Assembly: GCF_026283945.1 (NCBI RefSeq)
Contig: NZ_JAPDPC010000001.1
Coordinates: forward strand, 248,001 to 312,000
DNA length: 64,000 bases
Reading direction: 5' to 3'
Origin: Dyella humicola
GTDB lineage: Bacteria; Pseudomonadota; Gammaproteobacteria; Xanthomonadales; Rhodanobacteraceae
Position 1 is the stretch's first letter, and each line of letters opens with the position of its first letter. The position numbers and the translations under genes were made by a program. Under the pieces are notes generated by a model. The model was not told the DNA's origin. It saw only the letters and a list, made by a program, of their open reading frames with translations, and did not search any database. Positions 28,260 to 42,118 of this stretch are shown here, one piece after another.

Positions 28260-28972
28260 GATTTCGCTCCCTTGATGGACACGGGACCGAGCGGATAGAC
28301 CTTGCCGGGCTGTTCGATCCAGTCGGCAAAGTCGGCGCGCGCACCGGGAAAACCGATCATCTTCCAGCTGCCCATGTTCTTGTTGCCGCCATACATCGGG
28401 TCGGCGAAATAACCTTCCTTGGTATTGGTCAGCAGCAAGGAGAAGAAGGCGGTGGCTGGCAGTTGATCCAACTTGATGTCGCCTTTCTCCAGCCCATGCA
28501 GCACCTCGTCGCGTTGCTCGGGGGGCAGGGCAGAGAAGTGTTTGTTGTGCTGCTTCTGGCACCAGTCGTCGACGGCGGCGATACCGGTGCGATAGAGGTC
28601 GCGGGGTGCGAAGCGCAGTTGATAGCCCAGGGTGGGCGGCGTATCGGGCACAAACGGCCCTTGCATATACCAGAGGCCGCCGTGTCCGTAGGCGTCATCC
28701 ATCTGGCGATCGAGAAATTCGGGGACGCCCAGTTCCAGTGCACCGGGTCCGTCTTCGCTGGAGGGAATCAATCGATCCACCGCCGCCTGGATGAATTCCC
28801 ATTCGGGCGCGGTGAAGTAGTGGGGCGTATACGCCGGCCCCGCGGTGGCGGGTGCGGCGCCGCCCTGGGACTGTGCGATGGCCGACGTCCCGAGCAGACT
28901 CACCGCCGGAACGGCGACCAGTGACTGCCGTAGAAAGTCGCGCCGAGACGGCGAGCCGAGCTTGTCCGACAT
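28256..28972 (-). CDS. Gluconate 2-dehydrogenase subunit 3 family protein (Tat-signal small subunit)
   Basis: The protein has 238 residues. The N-terminus 'SRRDFLRQSLVAVPAVSLLG' is a twin-arginine signal. The rest fits the small gamma subunit ('FTAPEWEFIQAAVDRLIP', 'GFPGARADFADWIEQPGKVY'). It is the first gene of the operon and probably escorts the signal-less flavoprotein through the Tat system. Confidence 0.92.
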   Translation of the reverse strand: MSDKLGSPSRRDFLRQSLVAVPAVSLLGTSAIAQSQGGAAPATAGPAYTPHYFTAPEWEFIQAAVDRLIPSSEDGPGALELGVPEFLDRQMDDAYGHGGLWYMQGPFVPDTPPTLGYQLRFAPRDLYRTGIAAVDDWCQKQHNKHFSALPPEQRDEVLHGLEKGDIKLDQLPATAFFSLLLTNTKEGYFADPMYGGNKNMGSWKMIGFPGARADFADWIEQPGKVYPLGPVSIKGAKS

Positions 28973-29270
28973 GGCATTCCCCGGGCGTTCGAAAAATCCC
29001 GATCATGCTGTGCCGCCCAATGACTGCAAAACGTGAAGGTTGCGGCGCCGTGCTCGCCCGGCCAAGTGAGCTTCCAAGGCACGCGTTTCGAAGGGCCCTA
29101 TCTGCCTTCACGGCCAGTCGACCGGCGGCATTGTCACAATCAAGAAACACGTTGTCGCAGCGGCTTCACGCGCGTCACCAAGCATAATGAAGGGGAGCAG
29201 CGCGGACGTTCCGCGTGACATCGCGTCGCGCCGAATCCTTACCAGCGCGCAGTCAGCCAAGACGAGTGCC

Positions 29271-30173
29271 ATGGATACCTCACGCGAACAAAGCCAGCTG
29301 CGCCTTTCCATCGTTCTGGCCTTGCTGATAGGCGCGGCAAGCGTGGTGGCTGGCCTGTTCATGCGCTCGCAAGCCATCGCCTTCGACGGCTTCTATTCGC
29401 TGGTCGATGCCGTGCTTACGGGTGGCTCGCTGGCAGTCTCACGCCTGGTCGCCAGTGAAGGCAGCCGCCGATTCCAGTTTGGCTATTGGCATCTCGAGCC
29501 GTTGATCGTGGTGTTCAATTCGGCCGTCCTCGCCGTCGTGTGTAGCTACGCCGCCTTCACCGCGGTGCACGACCTGCTCACGGGTGGGCACGAGCTGTCG
29601 TTCGGCATCGGCGCCGCCTGGGTCGCGTTCGTGGGCGTGTTCTGCATGGGCATGGCGTTCTATATGCATCGACACGCTGTCGCGCTGGGCTCGGTCTTGC
29701 TGCAGGTGGATATGCGCAGCTGGTTTATCAGTGGCTGCATCAGCATTGCCGTGCTGGTCGGCTTTGGCATCGCCGCCATCATCAAAGGTGGTCCGCTCGA
29801 TCATTGGACGCGCTATATCGACTCCACCATCCTGCTTCTGCTCACCCTCGCCTTGCTGCCACTGCCACTGAAGAGCCTCTGGCATGCGTTGCGCGAGGTG
29901 CTGCAACTGGCCCCGGACGAGCTCGACAGCCGCGTGCGCTCGGTGATGGAGGCCTTGGTGAAGGAGCAGGGCTATCTAAGGTTCGACAGTTACGTCGCCA
30001 AGATCGGCCGCATGCGCTTCATCGACATCCACGTCCTGGTCGAGCCGAGTCGACCCCTGGGCACGATGAGTGAAGTGGATGCCGTGCGCAGCGACATTGC
30101 CGCCCGGCTGGGCAGTGATATCCGGGTGGAATGGCTGACCATCACGTTCACCGGCAAGCGCGAGTGGATGTGA
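29271..30173 (+). CDS. Cation diffusion facilitator family transporter
   Basis: The protein has 300 residues from the ATG at 29271; the longer frame to 29187 is less likely. There are about six transmembrane helices and a C-terminal cytoplasmic domain from about residue 205 ('SRVRSVMEALVKEQGY'). The TM2 segment 'AFDGFYSLVDAVLTGGSL' has the CDF Asp-x-x-x-S-L-x-D pattern. The TM5 equivalent 'VDMRSWFISGCISIAV' departs from the usual His-x-x-x-Asp, so metal specificity cannot be read off. It probably exports a divalent cation. Confidence 0.85.
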   Translation: MDTSREQSQLRLSIVLALLIGAASVVAGLFMRSQAIAFDGFYSLVDAVLTGGSLAVSRLVASEGSRRFQFGYWHLEPLIVVFNSAVLAVVCSYAAFTAVHDLLTGGHELSFGIGAAWVAFVGVFCMGMAFYMHRHAVALGSVLLQVDMRSWFISGCISIAVLVGFGIAAIIKGGPLDHWTRYIDSTILLLLTLALLPLPLKSLWHALREVLQLAPDELDSRVRSVMEALVKEQGYLRFDSYVAKIGRMRFIDIHVLVEPSRPLGTMSEVDAVRSDIAARLGSDIRVEWLTITFTGKREWM

Positions 30174-30205
30174 CAGCCGGCCATGAGTGGCCGGCAACGG
30201 TAACG

Positions 30206-31057
30206 TCAGCCCAGCCGCTGCAACCAATCACCCAGTTGCTTCAGCACCTGACTACGCGCCGGCTCCGCCTCGTTGAACAACTCGTGGTACAGCGCATCGA
30301 AATAACGCGTGGTGAGCTTCTGGCTGGCCCATGCGCCCGCGGCAAAGTCGCGACTGCCCGAGGGATCGACCAGTCGGTCAGCGCCGGCCACCAGCAACAG
30401 CGTAGGCACGGGTAGCTGCGAGGAGTCGCGAATGGCGTTCTCGCCAGCGCGGAAAATGAAATCGGCCATGCGCGGCGTAACCCAGCTGTGACGCAGGGCA
30501 TCGCCACGATAGGCCGGCTGCACCTGGGGGTCATGCGAGAGCTTGTCGGCCGGCAGCCCGTTGGGCAGCGGCAGGCTTGGCACTACGTGGGCGAGCACGG
30601 CAGCCAGGCGCTGCAACCATCGGCCCTCCCAGCAACGGAACGCTGGCGAGGAAAGCACTAGGGCGGGCGGCTGCAAGCGCTGATCGAGCACGGCGCGCGC
30701 CGCGACCAGTCCACCCATGCTGTGGCCCAGCAGTAACGGCGGGCGGGGCAGGTTGGAGGCATAGTCGTTGTAGACCGTGGCCAGGTCTTCGAGTAGGTCG
30801 TCGCGGTGGCGCATCGCGCCGCGCATGCCTGGCGTCTGGCCGTGGCCGCGCTGGTCGTAGCTGCGCACCGCATAGCCGCGCGTGCGGAACCACATCGCCA
30901 GCCGCTGATAGCGGCCGCTGTGCTCACCCAGGCCGTGCACGATAAGTACCGCATCCTGACTGCGGGCTTGGGGCCAGTCGCGCACGAACAGGCGCTGGCC
31001 ATCGGCCATGGTCAGGTATTGGGAGCTGTCGCTGGCGTGGTCGCGCGGGTGATTCAC
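30206..31057 (-). CDS. Alpha/beta hydrolase, monoacylglycerol lipase-like
   Basis: The protein has 283 residues. The oxyanion region 'VLIVHGLGEHSGRYQRLA' near 38-55, nucleophile elbow GHSMGG near 111-116, acid 'AGADRLVDP' and catalytic His in 'YHELFNE' near 263 match the Hydrolase_4 / monoglyceride lipase (PldB-like) group. No signal peptide is seen. It stands alone, convergent with the CDF gene. Confidence 0.9.
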   Translation of the reverse strand: MNHPRDHASDSSQYLTMADGQRLFVRDWPQARSQDAVLIVHGLGEHSGRYQRLAMWFRTRGYAVRSYDQRGHGQTPGMRGAMRHRDDLLEDLATVYNDYASNLPRPPLLLGHSMGGLVAARAVLDQRLQPPALVLSSPAFRCWEGRWLQRLAAVLAHVVPSLPLPNGLPADKLSHDPQVQPAYRGDALRHSWVTPRMADFIFRAGENAIRDSSQLPVPTLLLVAGADRLVDPSGSRDFAAGAWASQKLTTRYFDALYHELFNEAEPARSQVLKQLGDWLQRLG

Positions 31058-31275
31058 ATTGCGGCCCTGAAAGGAAAGGCCGAATTCTGCATCAAGTGGA
31101 GGGCGCTGTGGCTGTTCCTCGGAAGTCAGGGACTCAACGCTGCCCCGAACGGGCTACCCCATGCCGGCCACCTCCACGGAGGATGGGTGCATGATGTCGG
31201 CTGCGCGTTGCCAAACGGCCGTGAAGCCCCCATCTCAAACCCATCGCCGAGCTGTTCCGACGCCAGCCCAAGTCC

Positions 31276-35966
<4,691 letters not shown>

Positions 35967-35979
<13 letters not shown>

Positions 35980-36338
35980 TCAGCGATATAAACCAGCAAA
36001 CCGTCGCGCTGGCGAAACTCGCTGCGCCCACCCAAGGTAATCGATTGCCCCGCACGCACGCCGTTGGGCAGATCCACGGCAAACGTGCCATCAAACAGGA
36101 TATGCGCCGTCGCCGTGCCGTCGCGTTCCTCATAGGCCAGTATCATCTGGCGGCGCGCGGAGAACAGGTAGCGCGAACTCTCCGCCAGGCGGCGCAACTC
36201 ATCCACGCCCAGCGTGCGCACGCTCAGCACGCCCGCCGTGTAATTCTCGAACACTACCTCGCGATGCATGGTCGCCAGCATGCCGTCGACATCTATGCGG
36301 TTGTACGCGCCAAGGTAACGTTCAATCAATTCGCGCAT
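35967..36338 (-). CDS. SnoaL/NTF2-like protein
   Basis: The protein has 123 residues. '[20 protein letters not shown]' followed by alternating beta strands ('[10 protein letters not shown]', '[21 protein letters not shown]') matches the nuclear-transport-factor-2-like cone fold. The catalytic role is unknown. Its 3' end overlaps the lhr 3' end by 13 nt. Confidence 0.8.
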
Positions 36339-36535
36339 GGCGCCTTCCTATCAATGCGCCCGCTCCCAGGCGCGCTGCCGGCGAGTCTACGTCACCCGCG
36401 CCCGGAAACCGACCTCCGGGCAGCGGAGCACGCCAGTTCCCAGGCCAACCGCCAGCCCGCCAGGTCGACGCCAAAGCCCCAACAAAGCTAACATTGCGGC
36501 CTCCCGCACCGGCCATCAGGCGCCGGTGCAAGCAA

Positions 36536-36611
36536 GGGCCTATAGCTCAACGGTTAGAGCAGAGGACTCATAATCCTTTGGTTCCAGGTTCGAATCCTGG
36601 TGGGCCCACCA
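36536..36611 (+). tRNA. tRNA with anticodon CAU, probably tRNA-Ile2 (lysidine-modified)
   Basis: This is a 76-nt gene with encoded CCA. Acceptor stem GGGCCTA/TGGGCCC, anticodon stem GAGGA/TCCTT, loop CTCATAA (anticodon CAT), T-arm CCAGG-TTCGAAT-CCTGG. The sequence around the anticodon (GGACTCATAATCC-TTTGGT) resembles E. coli ileX more than elongator tRNA-Met, so Ile2 is preferred. Elongator Met remains possible. It marks the left border of the accessory region. Confidence 0.9.
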
Positions 36612-36663
36612 TCCCTGCGTAGAAGCCACGGTTATTGTTCTCTAAAGCATAACTTGTCCGTTT

Positions 36664-36701
36664 GGGACACTTTATGGTTGAAATAAAGCATAAAGTGTCC
36701 C
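36664..36701. repeat. Perfect 13-bp inverted repeat next to the tRNA
   Basis: GGGACACTTTATG (36664-36676), 12-nt spacer, CATAAAGTGTCCC (36689-36701). It is AT-richer than the flanks and lies 53 nt after the tRNA. It could be a recombinase or regulator site, or the end of a decayed element. Confidence 0.6.
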
Positions 36702-36756
36702 GCCGGCCCGTAGACCACTCGCACCGCTGCCCGAGAAACCCTGAGCGAGCTGAGAT

Positions 36757-36780
36757 GTCTGCTTGCGACCCGGAGCGGAC
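36757..36780. repeat. 24-bp cassette palindrome, copy R1
   Basis: GTCTGCT-tgcgacccgg-AGCGGAC. Same 7-10-7 layout and the CGACCC loop as R2-R8; one arm base differs (T for C). Confidence 0.75.
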
Positions 36781-36817
36781 GTAATCGCGGGCAAATGGTG
36801 GTCGCAGAGGGGGAGAA

Positions 36818-37183
36818 ATGCAAAGCGGTTACCCAAACACCGTGGTTCTTCGACTGGTCAGAAAGGCACTGGAAGATCTCTTGGAAGAGAAGGTTTGCCT
36901 CACAGAAGGTGTGAGAAATGTGGCGCAGTGGGGATGGTCCAACCACGGACTGGATGAACTGCTATTTCGCCCATTTGTTTGCGTTGACTCTGAAACGGAT
37001 AGGTTTCCAGTTGGCCGGACCCGTGATCTTTGGAACCCTGACCGCCTTCAGGAGGTTGATTCGGAAAGAATCGCCATCGAAGCGCACTATCGCAGCTGGA
37101 TTCTGGGAAGCGCAACGAACTTATTAGACGCGGTGGTTGCCACTCTTCCGAGGTCAACATTCACCGATCCTGACCCAACGTAG
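36818..37183 (+). CDS. Hypothetical protein in a repeat-bounded unit (R1-R2)
   Basis: The protein has 121 residues and no recognised family. Features: 'VVLRLVRKALEDLLEEKVCL' helix near the N-terminus and an aromatic core ('VAQWGWSNHGLDELLFRPF'). A good Shine-Dalgarno (gggggaga) precedes the ATG. The stop codon is followed 1 nt later by palindrome R2, and R1 lies 37 nt upstream. This is the same single-gene-plus-palindrome layout as the array at 50.7-52.9 kb. Confidence 0.6.
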   Translation: MQSGYPNTVVLRLVRKALEDLLEEKVCLTEGVRNVAQWGWSNHGLDELLFRPFVCVDSETDRFPVGRTRDLWNPDRLQEVDSERIAIEAHYRSWILGSATNLLDAVVATLPRSTFTDPDPT

Positions 37184-37184
37184 T

Positions 37185-37208
37185 GTCCGCTCCCGACCCG
37201 TAGCGGAC
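37185..37208. repeat. 24-bp cassette palindrome, copy R2
   Basis: GTCCGCT-cccgacccgt-AGCGGAC, perfect 7-bp arms, 1 nt after the stop of the gene at 36818. Confidence 0.85.
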
Positions 37209-37326
37209 ATCTCTCGCTTCAAGGGTAGAAGGGGCCGGTGTACTACGCGGTACCGCTCATCACAGGGGATTAGATCGGCCAAGGACAAAGCTAGCCTTCC
37301 TTGTTGCGCCATTGGTGGCGTCCGTA

Positions 37327-37671
37327 ATGCATTGGTTGATCGAGCTGGTTGCCTACAGCTTTCGAGTGGGAGAAAGCCTCTATGGCCCCCTGTCGTTTCT
37401 AGCCATCATCGTGACCTTCGCCTATTTTTGGACACTAGTTGCCGCGTTTCCGGCATACCTGGTTCTTCGCAAGTATGGCTGGGCCAAGAACGTGCCGATC
37501 TTGGCCATTGGAACCATTCTCGGGTGGCAGTTCATTGCTTACTGCAATGGCAGGCGCCCGCTCTTGCACGCTGAGGGTTTCGCCATTGGCCTTATCGCAG
37601 CCCAAGGTTCAGCCTTGTGTTTGTCGACCTGGTGGATTTGGGCCCAACAGCCGGACCAGGGCGTACGCTAG
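37327..37671 (+). CDS. Small membrane protein, unknown
   Basis: The protein has 114 residues from ATG 37327 (a TTG at 37312 is in frame). It has three or four hydrophobic segments ('PLSFLAIIVTFAYFWTLVAA', 'VPILAIGTILGWQFIAY', 'FAIGLIAAQGSALCLSTWW'). The family is not recognised. It follows palindrome R2 but has no palindrome after its own stop. Confidence 0.5.
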   Translation: MHWLIELVAYSFRVGESLYGPLSFLAIIVTFAYFWTLVAAFPAYLVLRKYGWAKNVPILAIGTILGWQFIAYCNGRRPLLHAEGFAIGLIAAQGSALCLSTWWIWAQQPDQGVR

Positions 37672-37741
37672 AGGCCGTGTTGATGACGCTCGAATCGCCA
37701 TTGACGTTCGCCGCACAATCCGGGATACGCCGCGGCGATCG

Positions 37742-38698
37742 TTAAAGGCGCCGTCTTGGGGCCACGCCACCTTGCTGCTGCGCTCCGGCTACTTCCGAAG
37801 CCAGTCGTGGGACCGGACAGAAGGTAATCCAAAACCTTTGGTCTCCTTCTGGATTCACATAGAAACCAGCGTCGTGTTTATCCATGCCGGGTCGCTGTAC
37901 GAACGTCTGCTTGAACCAGCCGTCGAGTGCCGAAACAACCGCCGTGATCATGGTGTTCGCGTTTTTGGTCGCATGGTCTTTGCCCCCCGAAACTGCGATC
38001 CACAGAGCAATGGAATTTGCGGGCGTCAGGTATACCCACCATGGAAAGCCAATGTCCACATTGACTGCCACGTTCACCGGCGCGAGTTGATGGTATGTAT
38101 GTTCCTGAATAGTTAACGGCGGAGTTAGGTGGTGTGCAGACGGGATTGGCACCACGGAGAGTTCAAAGCTGGCGTCGATGTTGACTGAGGGATCTGGGAA
38201 ATCAGGTACGCTCTGCATTAGGCGTAGACTGATTTCCATCTTGTTGCCTGTGATGGCGACAGTGATTGGATCCTGGTCCGACGAAAGATAGACACCCGCC
38301 GAGCGTTGCTGTTCGATCTCGTATTTAATCACTTCGACTATAGCGAAGGCTGGCTCAGCTGACAGTGCCACGCACGCGCTCAGGTCAGTGTTGATAGTGA
38401 CCACCCCAAGTACCTTAGAGTAGGCACCGGCCCGCGCTCTCAACTGGTAAGTCGTCGTTGACTCTGGCGCAACCGGCATATTCCCGGCTGCGGCGACCGA
38501 CGTCCCTCGAATATCAAGATAGACGGTAACGTCGGTCTGCTCGGGTAGCTCAACGCTCCAACTGAGGGTTGAACGGCCATAAGGCTCGATCGTTAAGGGG
38601 GCAGCCGAGAACACCAGGAGGGTGGTTTCGGCAAGCGCTGTCTGACTTGCTTGATCTACCGTATTGCCATCGGACGGATTGCCATCGGGTGCGGCCAT
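37742..38698 (-). CDS. Hypothetical protein, beta-rich
   Basis: The protein has 318 residues with no signal peptide, although the composition is secreted-like, rich in Thr/Ser/Val. Residues about 20-100 look Ig-like ('STLSWSVELPEQTDVTVYLD', 'STTTYQLRARAG'). A central region resembles a solvent-exposed beta domain and 'FYVNPEGDQRFWITFCPVPR' closes the C-terminus. The family is not recognised. It is the only minus-strand gene between 36.6 and 48 kb. Confidence 0.55.
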   Translation of the reverse strand: MAAPDGNPSDGNTVDQASQTALAETTLLVFSAAPLTIEPYGRSTLSWSVELPEQTDVTVYLDIRGTSVAAAGNMPVAPESTTTYQLRARAGAYSKVLGVVTINTDLSACVALSAEPAFAIVEVIKYEIEQQRSAGVYLSSDQDPITVAITGNKMEISLRLMQSVPDFPDPSVNIDASFELSVVPIPSAHHLTPPLTIQEHTYHQLAPVNVAVNVDIGFPWWVYLTPANSIALWIAVSGGKDHATKNANTMITAVVSALDGWFKQTFVQRPGMDKHDAGFYVNPEGDQRFWITFCPVPRLASEVAGAQQQGGVAPRRRL

Positions 38699-38965
38699 GG
38701 CAGGCTCCCAGGTAATGGTCAGATACTAAGCGGCACAAAGCCCTTGACGCACAATAAGCGAAGCTCCTCGCACAAGGCGCGATGTCGATGGACGTTTCCG
38801 CTGGCTTCCCTTCCGGCCAGAGTGATCCCGCAAGCGCATTGACCCGGCCCCGGCGGGGCCAGCGAGCTCGCGCCAATCCACGCCGCGATCTTGACCTGGC
38901 ACGCTAGCAGGCAGTAGGCAGGACCCGCAATATCACTTACGGTAACTAGGAACTGCAATCAGTTA

Positions 38966-39361
38966 GCCGCCGATCCGAATCTGCAGGTCGATGCCTGGAA
39001 GCAGGGCGTTGCCTTCGCATGACCCAACACATTGATGGCCCTTCTCAAAGTGGTTGAACGGCTGTGGACGCGGGATCGCTTACAGAAGCAGGTCCACACG
39101 ATCAGCGATACCGCCGGCCTACTAGTGGGCTCGCTAATCAATTTTCTCGAGTCCTTCGGCATGATTGGCGACAAGCTGGAGGCTGCTCACACGGCCTATG
39201 CGAAAGCGAACAGCCAGCTGCACGACTCGAACACTTCGGTTCTGCAGAGGACGAAGCGCCTCGTGGAGGCTGACGCCAAGGGTAAGAAGTTGATCCCCGA
39301 AGGACTGCAGCCAGCCACAAGCGATGCGCTGCCACTGCTCGCGGACGATTCAGCCACGTAG
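38966..39361 (+). pseudogene. rmuC: rmuC 3' remnant (DNA recombination protein RmuC)
   Basis: In one frame the translation gives 'ADPNLQVDAWKQGVAFA', a TGA stop at 39020, then 'PNTLMALLKVVERLWTRDRL' and a further ~95 residues. The latter ('ISDTAGLLVGSLINFLESF', 'LHDSNTSVLQRTKRLVEADA') match the C-terminal part of RmuC-type proteins. The nuclease-like core and N-terminus (some 300 residues) are missing, and the internal stop breaks what remains. It is therefore a decayed fragment, not a functional gene. Confidence 0.72.
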
Positions 39362-39655
39362 CGTGACCGTCATGGTCCGCTTTCGCCAGCGGCCGCCAAA
39401 TGGCGGCTTGCATGTGTTGCCTTGGTAAACGTCACGACCCAACTTCACTTGCATCCTCATGACCGGTGTTGGCACCGCTAAATGGCAATGAAAGAAGGAG
39501 GCCTGCGCTTTGGCAGATTCTCTTGGATTTCAGTCATTGCGACCAACTCGCAGCCAAGGAAAATGTCATCCAAGGCAAACGCACTGCGGCGCCTTGTTTA
39601 CCGCGCTTTTGCCGCTTTTGCCTAGGCTCCTTTTTACTTGTCGAGGCGCTCTGCA

Positions 39656-40270
39656 ATGCAACCAAAAATTCTGGCCATTTCCGGTAGCTCACGTCGTGGT
39701 TCGCTCAACCAAAAGCTGCTGAACGAGGCTACCAAAGGCGCAAGTTTGGCCCGCGCTTCGGTTTCCAGCGTATGCCTGTTCAATCTTCAACTGCCGATCT
39801 ATGACGGCGACTGGGAGGTAACACATGGTCTTCCAGAAGGCGCTCGTTCACTCCGACGCCTCATTGCCGAAAGCGACGCTTTGTTGATTGCAACGCCCGA
39901 GCATAACGGTGGGTACACCGCCATGTTGAAGAACGCCATCGACTGGGCGAGCCGCCCCGACGCCACCGCAACATCAGACATTGATGTCTTCAAGGGCAAA
40001 CTCGCAGCAGTCATCTCCGCCTCGCCCGGCCTCTTCGGCGGTGCCAGGTCGCAGCTGGCATTGCATGTGATCCTGCAGAAACTCGGAGTGCTGGTCATAC
40101 CTGAGACCTTTGCCCTGGGATCCGCCCATCAAGCCTTCGATACAGAAGGAGCATTGACGGATCCGGGTGTACAAAAGCAGGTTCGAGCCGTCGGCGAAGC
40201 TCTCGCCAGGACTACGAAGGCCCTGATCCGCGGCAGGCTCGCCGACGCGTCCGCCGCCATCGCAGCCTAG
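39656..40270 (+). CDS. NADPH-dependent FMN reductase (flavodoxin-like fold)
   Basis: The protein has 204 residues from ATG 39656. The phosphate-binding motif 'AISGSSRRGSLNQKLLNE' near 7-24, 'DALLIATPEHNGGYTAMLKN' and 'AVISASPGLFGGARSQ' are typical of the NAD(P)H:FMN/quinone/chromate reductase family (ChrR/YieF-like). In this setting it may supply reducing power or reduce quinones or nitroaromatics, but that is inference. The ~290 bases before it show no gene. Confidence 0.88.
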   Translation: MQPKILAISGSSRRGSLNQKLLNEATKGASLARASVSSVCLFNLQLPIYDGDWEVTHGLPEGARSLRRLIAESDALLIATPEHNGGYTAMLKNAIDWASRPDATATSDIDVFKGKLAAVISASPGLFGGARSQLALHVILQKLGVLVIPETFALGSAHQAFDTEGALTDPGVQKQVRAVGEALARTTKALIRGRLADASAAIAA

Positions 40271-40618
40271 ACCTGCTAGAAGGACCTGGCTCGGCGCCAA
40301 TCCGGTCTTCGGACGGAGAAGTGCCAAGACTAGTGGCACAGAAACCATGCATCAGGTTGCCGCTGCCGACACTCAAGTTTTGGACAAGAACTCGATGTGG
40401 CCTGTGATTGCGCCACTTTGAGGCCCTCATTCCTTGGACGGCCCATCTCCACCGCCTCGAAGTGGAGGCACACATCGATACCAGACGGCAGGCTCCCGCG
40501 GTTCTGTTTCGACGATGTTCGAATCGCTGACAACGGCCTCGCCAACCTTACCGAGCTCGTCTCCATTCATTGTCAAATGTCAGCCAGCTGATTCGCCGCG
40601 AATAATTGAGAGAACGAC
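40271..40618. other. Non-coding stretch between FMN reductase and DoxX genes
   Basis: 348 bases with only short, unconvincing frames. No palindrome or promoter stands out. It may be decayed sequence. Confidence 0.4.
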
Positions 40619-41050
40619 ATGCAAACAGAATATGCAAAAGCGAAATTCGTCGAAACCTGGTCACCGCGCCTTCTTGGTGTCCTGCGCCTAGTTGCCGGCC
40701 ATCTGTATCTCTGGGAGGGAACAGCGAAGGTGTTTCACTGGCCCCATGTCGCAAAGTTCGACAACGTGACCCTTCTGTCCCTGTTTGGCGTTGCTGGTGT
40801 CGTCGATATTATTGGAGCGCTTCTTCTGATCAGCGGACTCTTTACGCGATGGGTCGCATTCATCTTGTCCGGTGAAATGGCATTCGCCTATTTCATGGTC
40901 TTTCAGCCGCGCGGCTTGTTCCCTGTGCAAAACGGAGGAAACGACACGATCCTGTTGTGTTTCATCCTTCTCTTTATCTCCGTTGCTGGCGGCGGCGCCT
41001 TTACTCTCGACGAGATCATCAGCAAGCGGAGGAAGCTCGCCATCCAGTGA
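40619..41050 (+). CDS. DoxX-family membrane protein
   Basis: The protein has 143 residues with four hydrophobic helices. 'LLGVLRLVAGHLYLWEGTAK' near 17-36, 'LISGLFTRWVAFILSGEMAF' and 'GLFPVQNGGNDTILLCFILL' are the DoxX pattern. Members occur with oxidoreductases in stress and aromatic-metabolism clusters. The precise function is unknown. Confidence 0.85.
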   Translation: MQTEYAKAKFVETWSPRLLGVLRLVAGHLYLWEGTAKVFHWPHVAKFDNVTLLSLFGVAGVVDIIGALLLISGLFTRWVAFILSGEMAFAYFMVFQPRGLFPVQNGGNDTILLCFILLFISVAGGGAFTLDEIISKRRKLAIQ

Positions 41051-41184
41051 GCCCCGGTCGATTGCAATTCGCCGGGTGCGATCACGGATAGCTACCAAAA
41101 GGAATTTTGCCCCTGGCTGCTCTTACGTAACGTGCCTCCGCTCTGGACGAACGGGCAGATCCTTCCGTCAATGAGTAATCAACA

Positions 41185-41868
41185 ATGCATATTCTGTTGA
41201 AAACCTTAGATCCACTTTCGGATGATGGGTACGAGGCGATGGCGACCGTGTTTCGAGCCAGCGCCGAGACTCTACTGGCGTCCGATACTGATCCGATAGC
41301 GCATCGCGAGCTCCCGACTTGCCTTTTGCTAAGGCATGCTTCCGAACTTTTCCTGAAGTCGACGCTAGTAGTGACCCATCGGGCGTTTACGACGAACGCG
41401 CTGGGATATCCGGCGATCCCGGTGGACGGTAAGACAAGGCCGCTCACCAATGTCCATGGCCTGGGTCCTCTCTACGGCGCCTTGATAGCGACGCTGAATG
41501 AACATCGTATCGCGCTGGAAGAACGCACCCGCACGGCATGGCTGCCGATGCCTCGCGAGCTGGATGATGCTATCGCCGCCATTGACGAAATGGATGATCG
41601 CGGAGAGTTCTTCTGGAATCTGGCCGAATGTGGCAACACCAAGTCGAATCGCAACCCCATTAGGCCGGAAGAAATTTTGGCGTGGGATCCGGTCGCGCAG
41701 GACTACCGCAAGGCCTTTGTCGTTTTCGATCAGAACGAGGAGATCGTGAAGGCCTTTGACTATCACTCCGGGCTCCTGAAGCGAGAGCTCGCAATTCTCA
41801 AGGCTGCTTGCGAGTTGCTCAACTGCTTCCACGTGGCCTTGCGCATGGAGCTGGCGGGTGAGTGGTGA
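41185..41868 (+). CDS. Hypothetical protein
   Basis: The protein has 227 residues, soluble and mostly helical. 'LPTCLLLRHASELFLKSTLV' near 43-62 resembles helices of HEPN-like proteins but no catalytic motif is convincing. The family is not recognised. A 69-residue gene follows at 41909. Confidence 0.55.
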   Translation: MHILLKTLDPLSDDGYEAMATVFRASAETLLASDTDPIAHRELPTCLLLRHASELFLKSTLVVTHRAFTTNALGYPAIPVDGKTRPLTNVHGLGPLYGALIATLNEHRIALEERTRTAWLPMPRELDDAIAAIDEMDDRGEFFWNLAECGNTKSNRNPIRPEEILAWDPVAQDYRKAFVVFDQNEEIVKAFDYHSGLLKRELAILKAACELLNCFHVALRMELAGEW

Positions 41869-41908
41869 GATCACTGGTTTCCACAACGAACGTCTTTAGG
41901 GTTCGCCC

Positions 41909-42118
41909 ATGAGTAATCGCGTTGCACTCCACAGGGCCCTTAACCGCATCGAAGGTCATCTCCCAAGGATGCTCGACGACCATCCTGACCCGGCCGACTT
42001 CTGGCCCGCCTTTACGACAGAAGCGGACGCAATTCTTGAGAGCGCTGGTCAGGAGCATGAGTGGGTTGCGGACAGGCTAGAAAGGATGCTGGCCTTCCAC
42101 GGAGCTCCCGCCCCTTAG
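41909..42118 (+). CDS. Small hypothetical protein
   Basis: The protein has 69 residues, acidic and helical ('IEGHLPRMLDDHPDPADFWP', 'ILESAGQEHEWVADRLERML'). It lies 40 nt downstream of the gene at 41185. No family is recognised. Confidence 0.45.
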   Translation: MSNRVALHRALNRIEGHLPRMLDDHPDPADFWPAFTTEADAILESAGQEHEWVADRLERMLAFHGAPAP

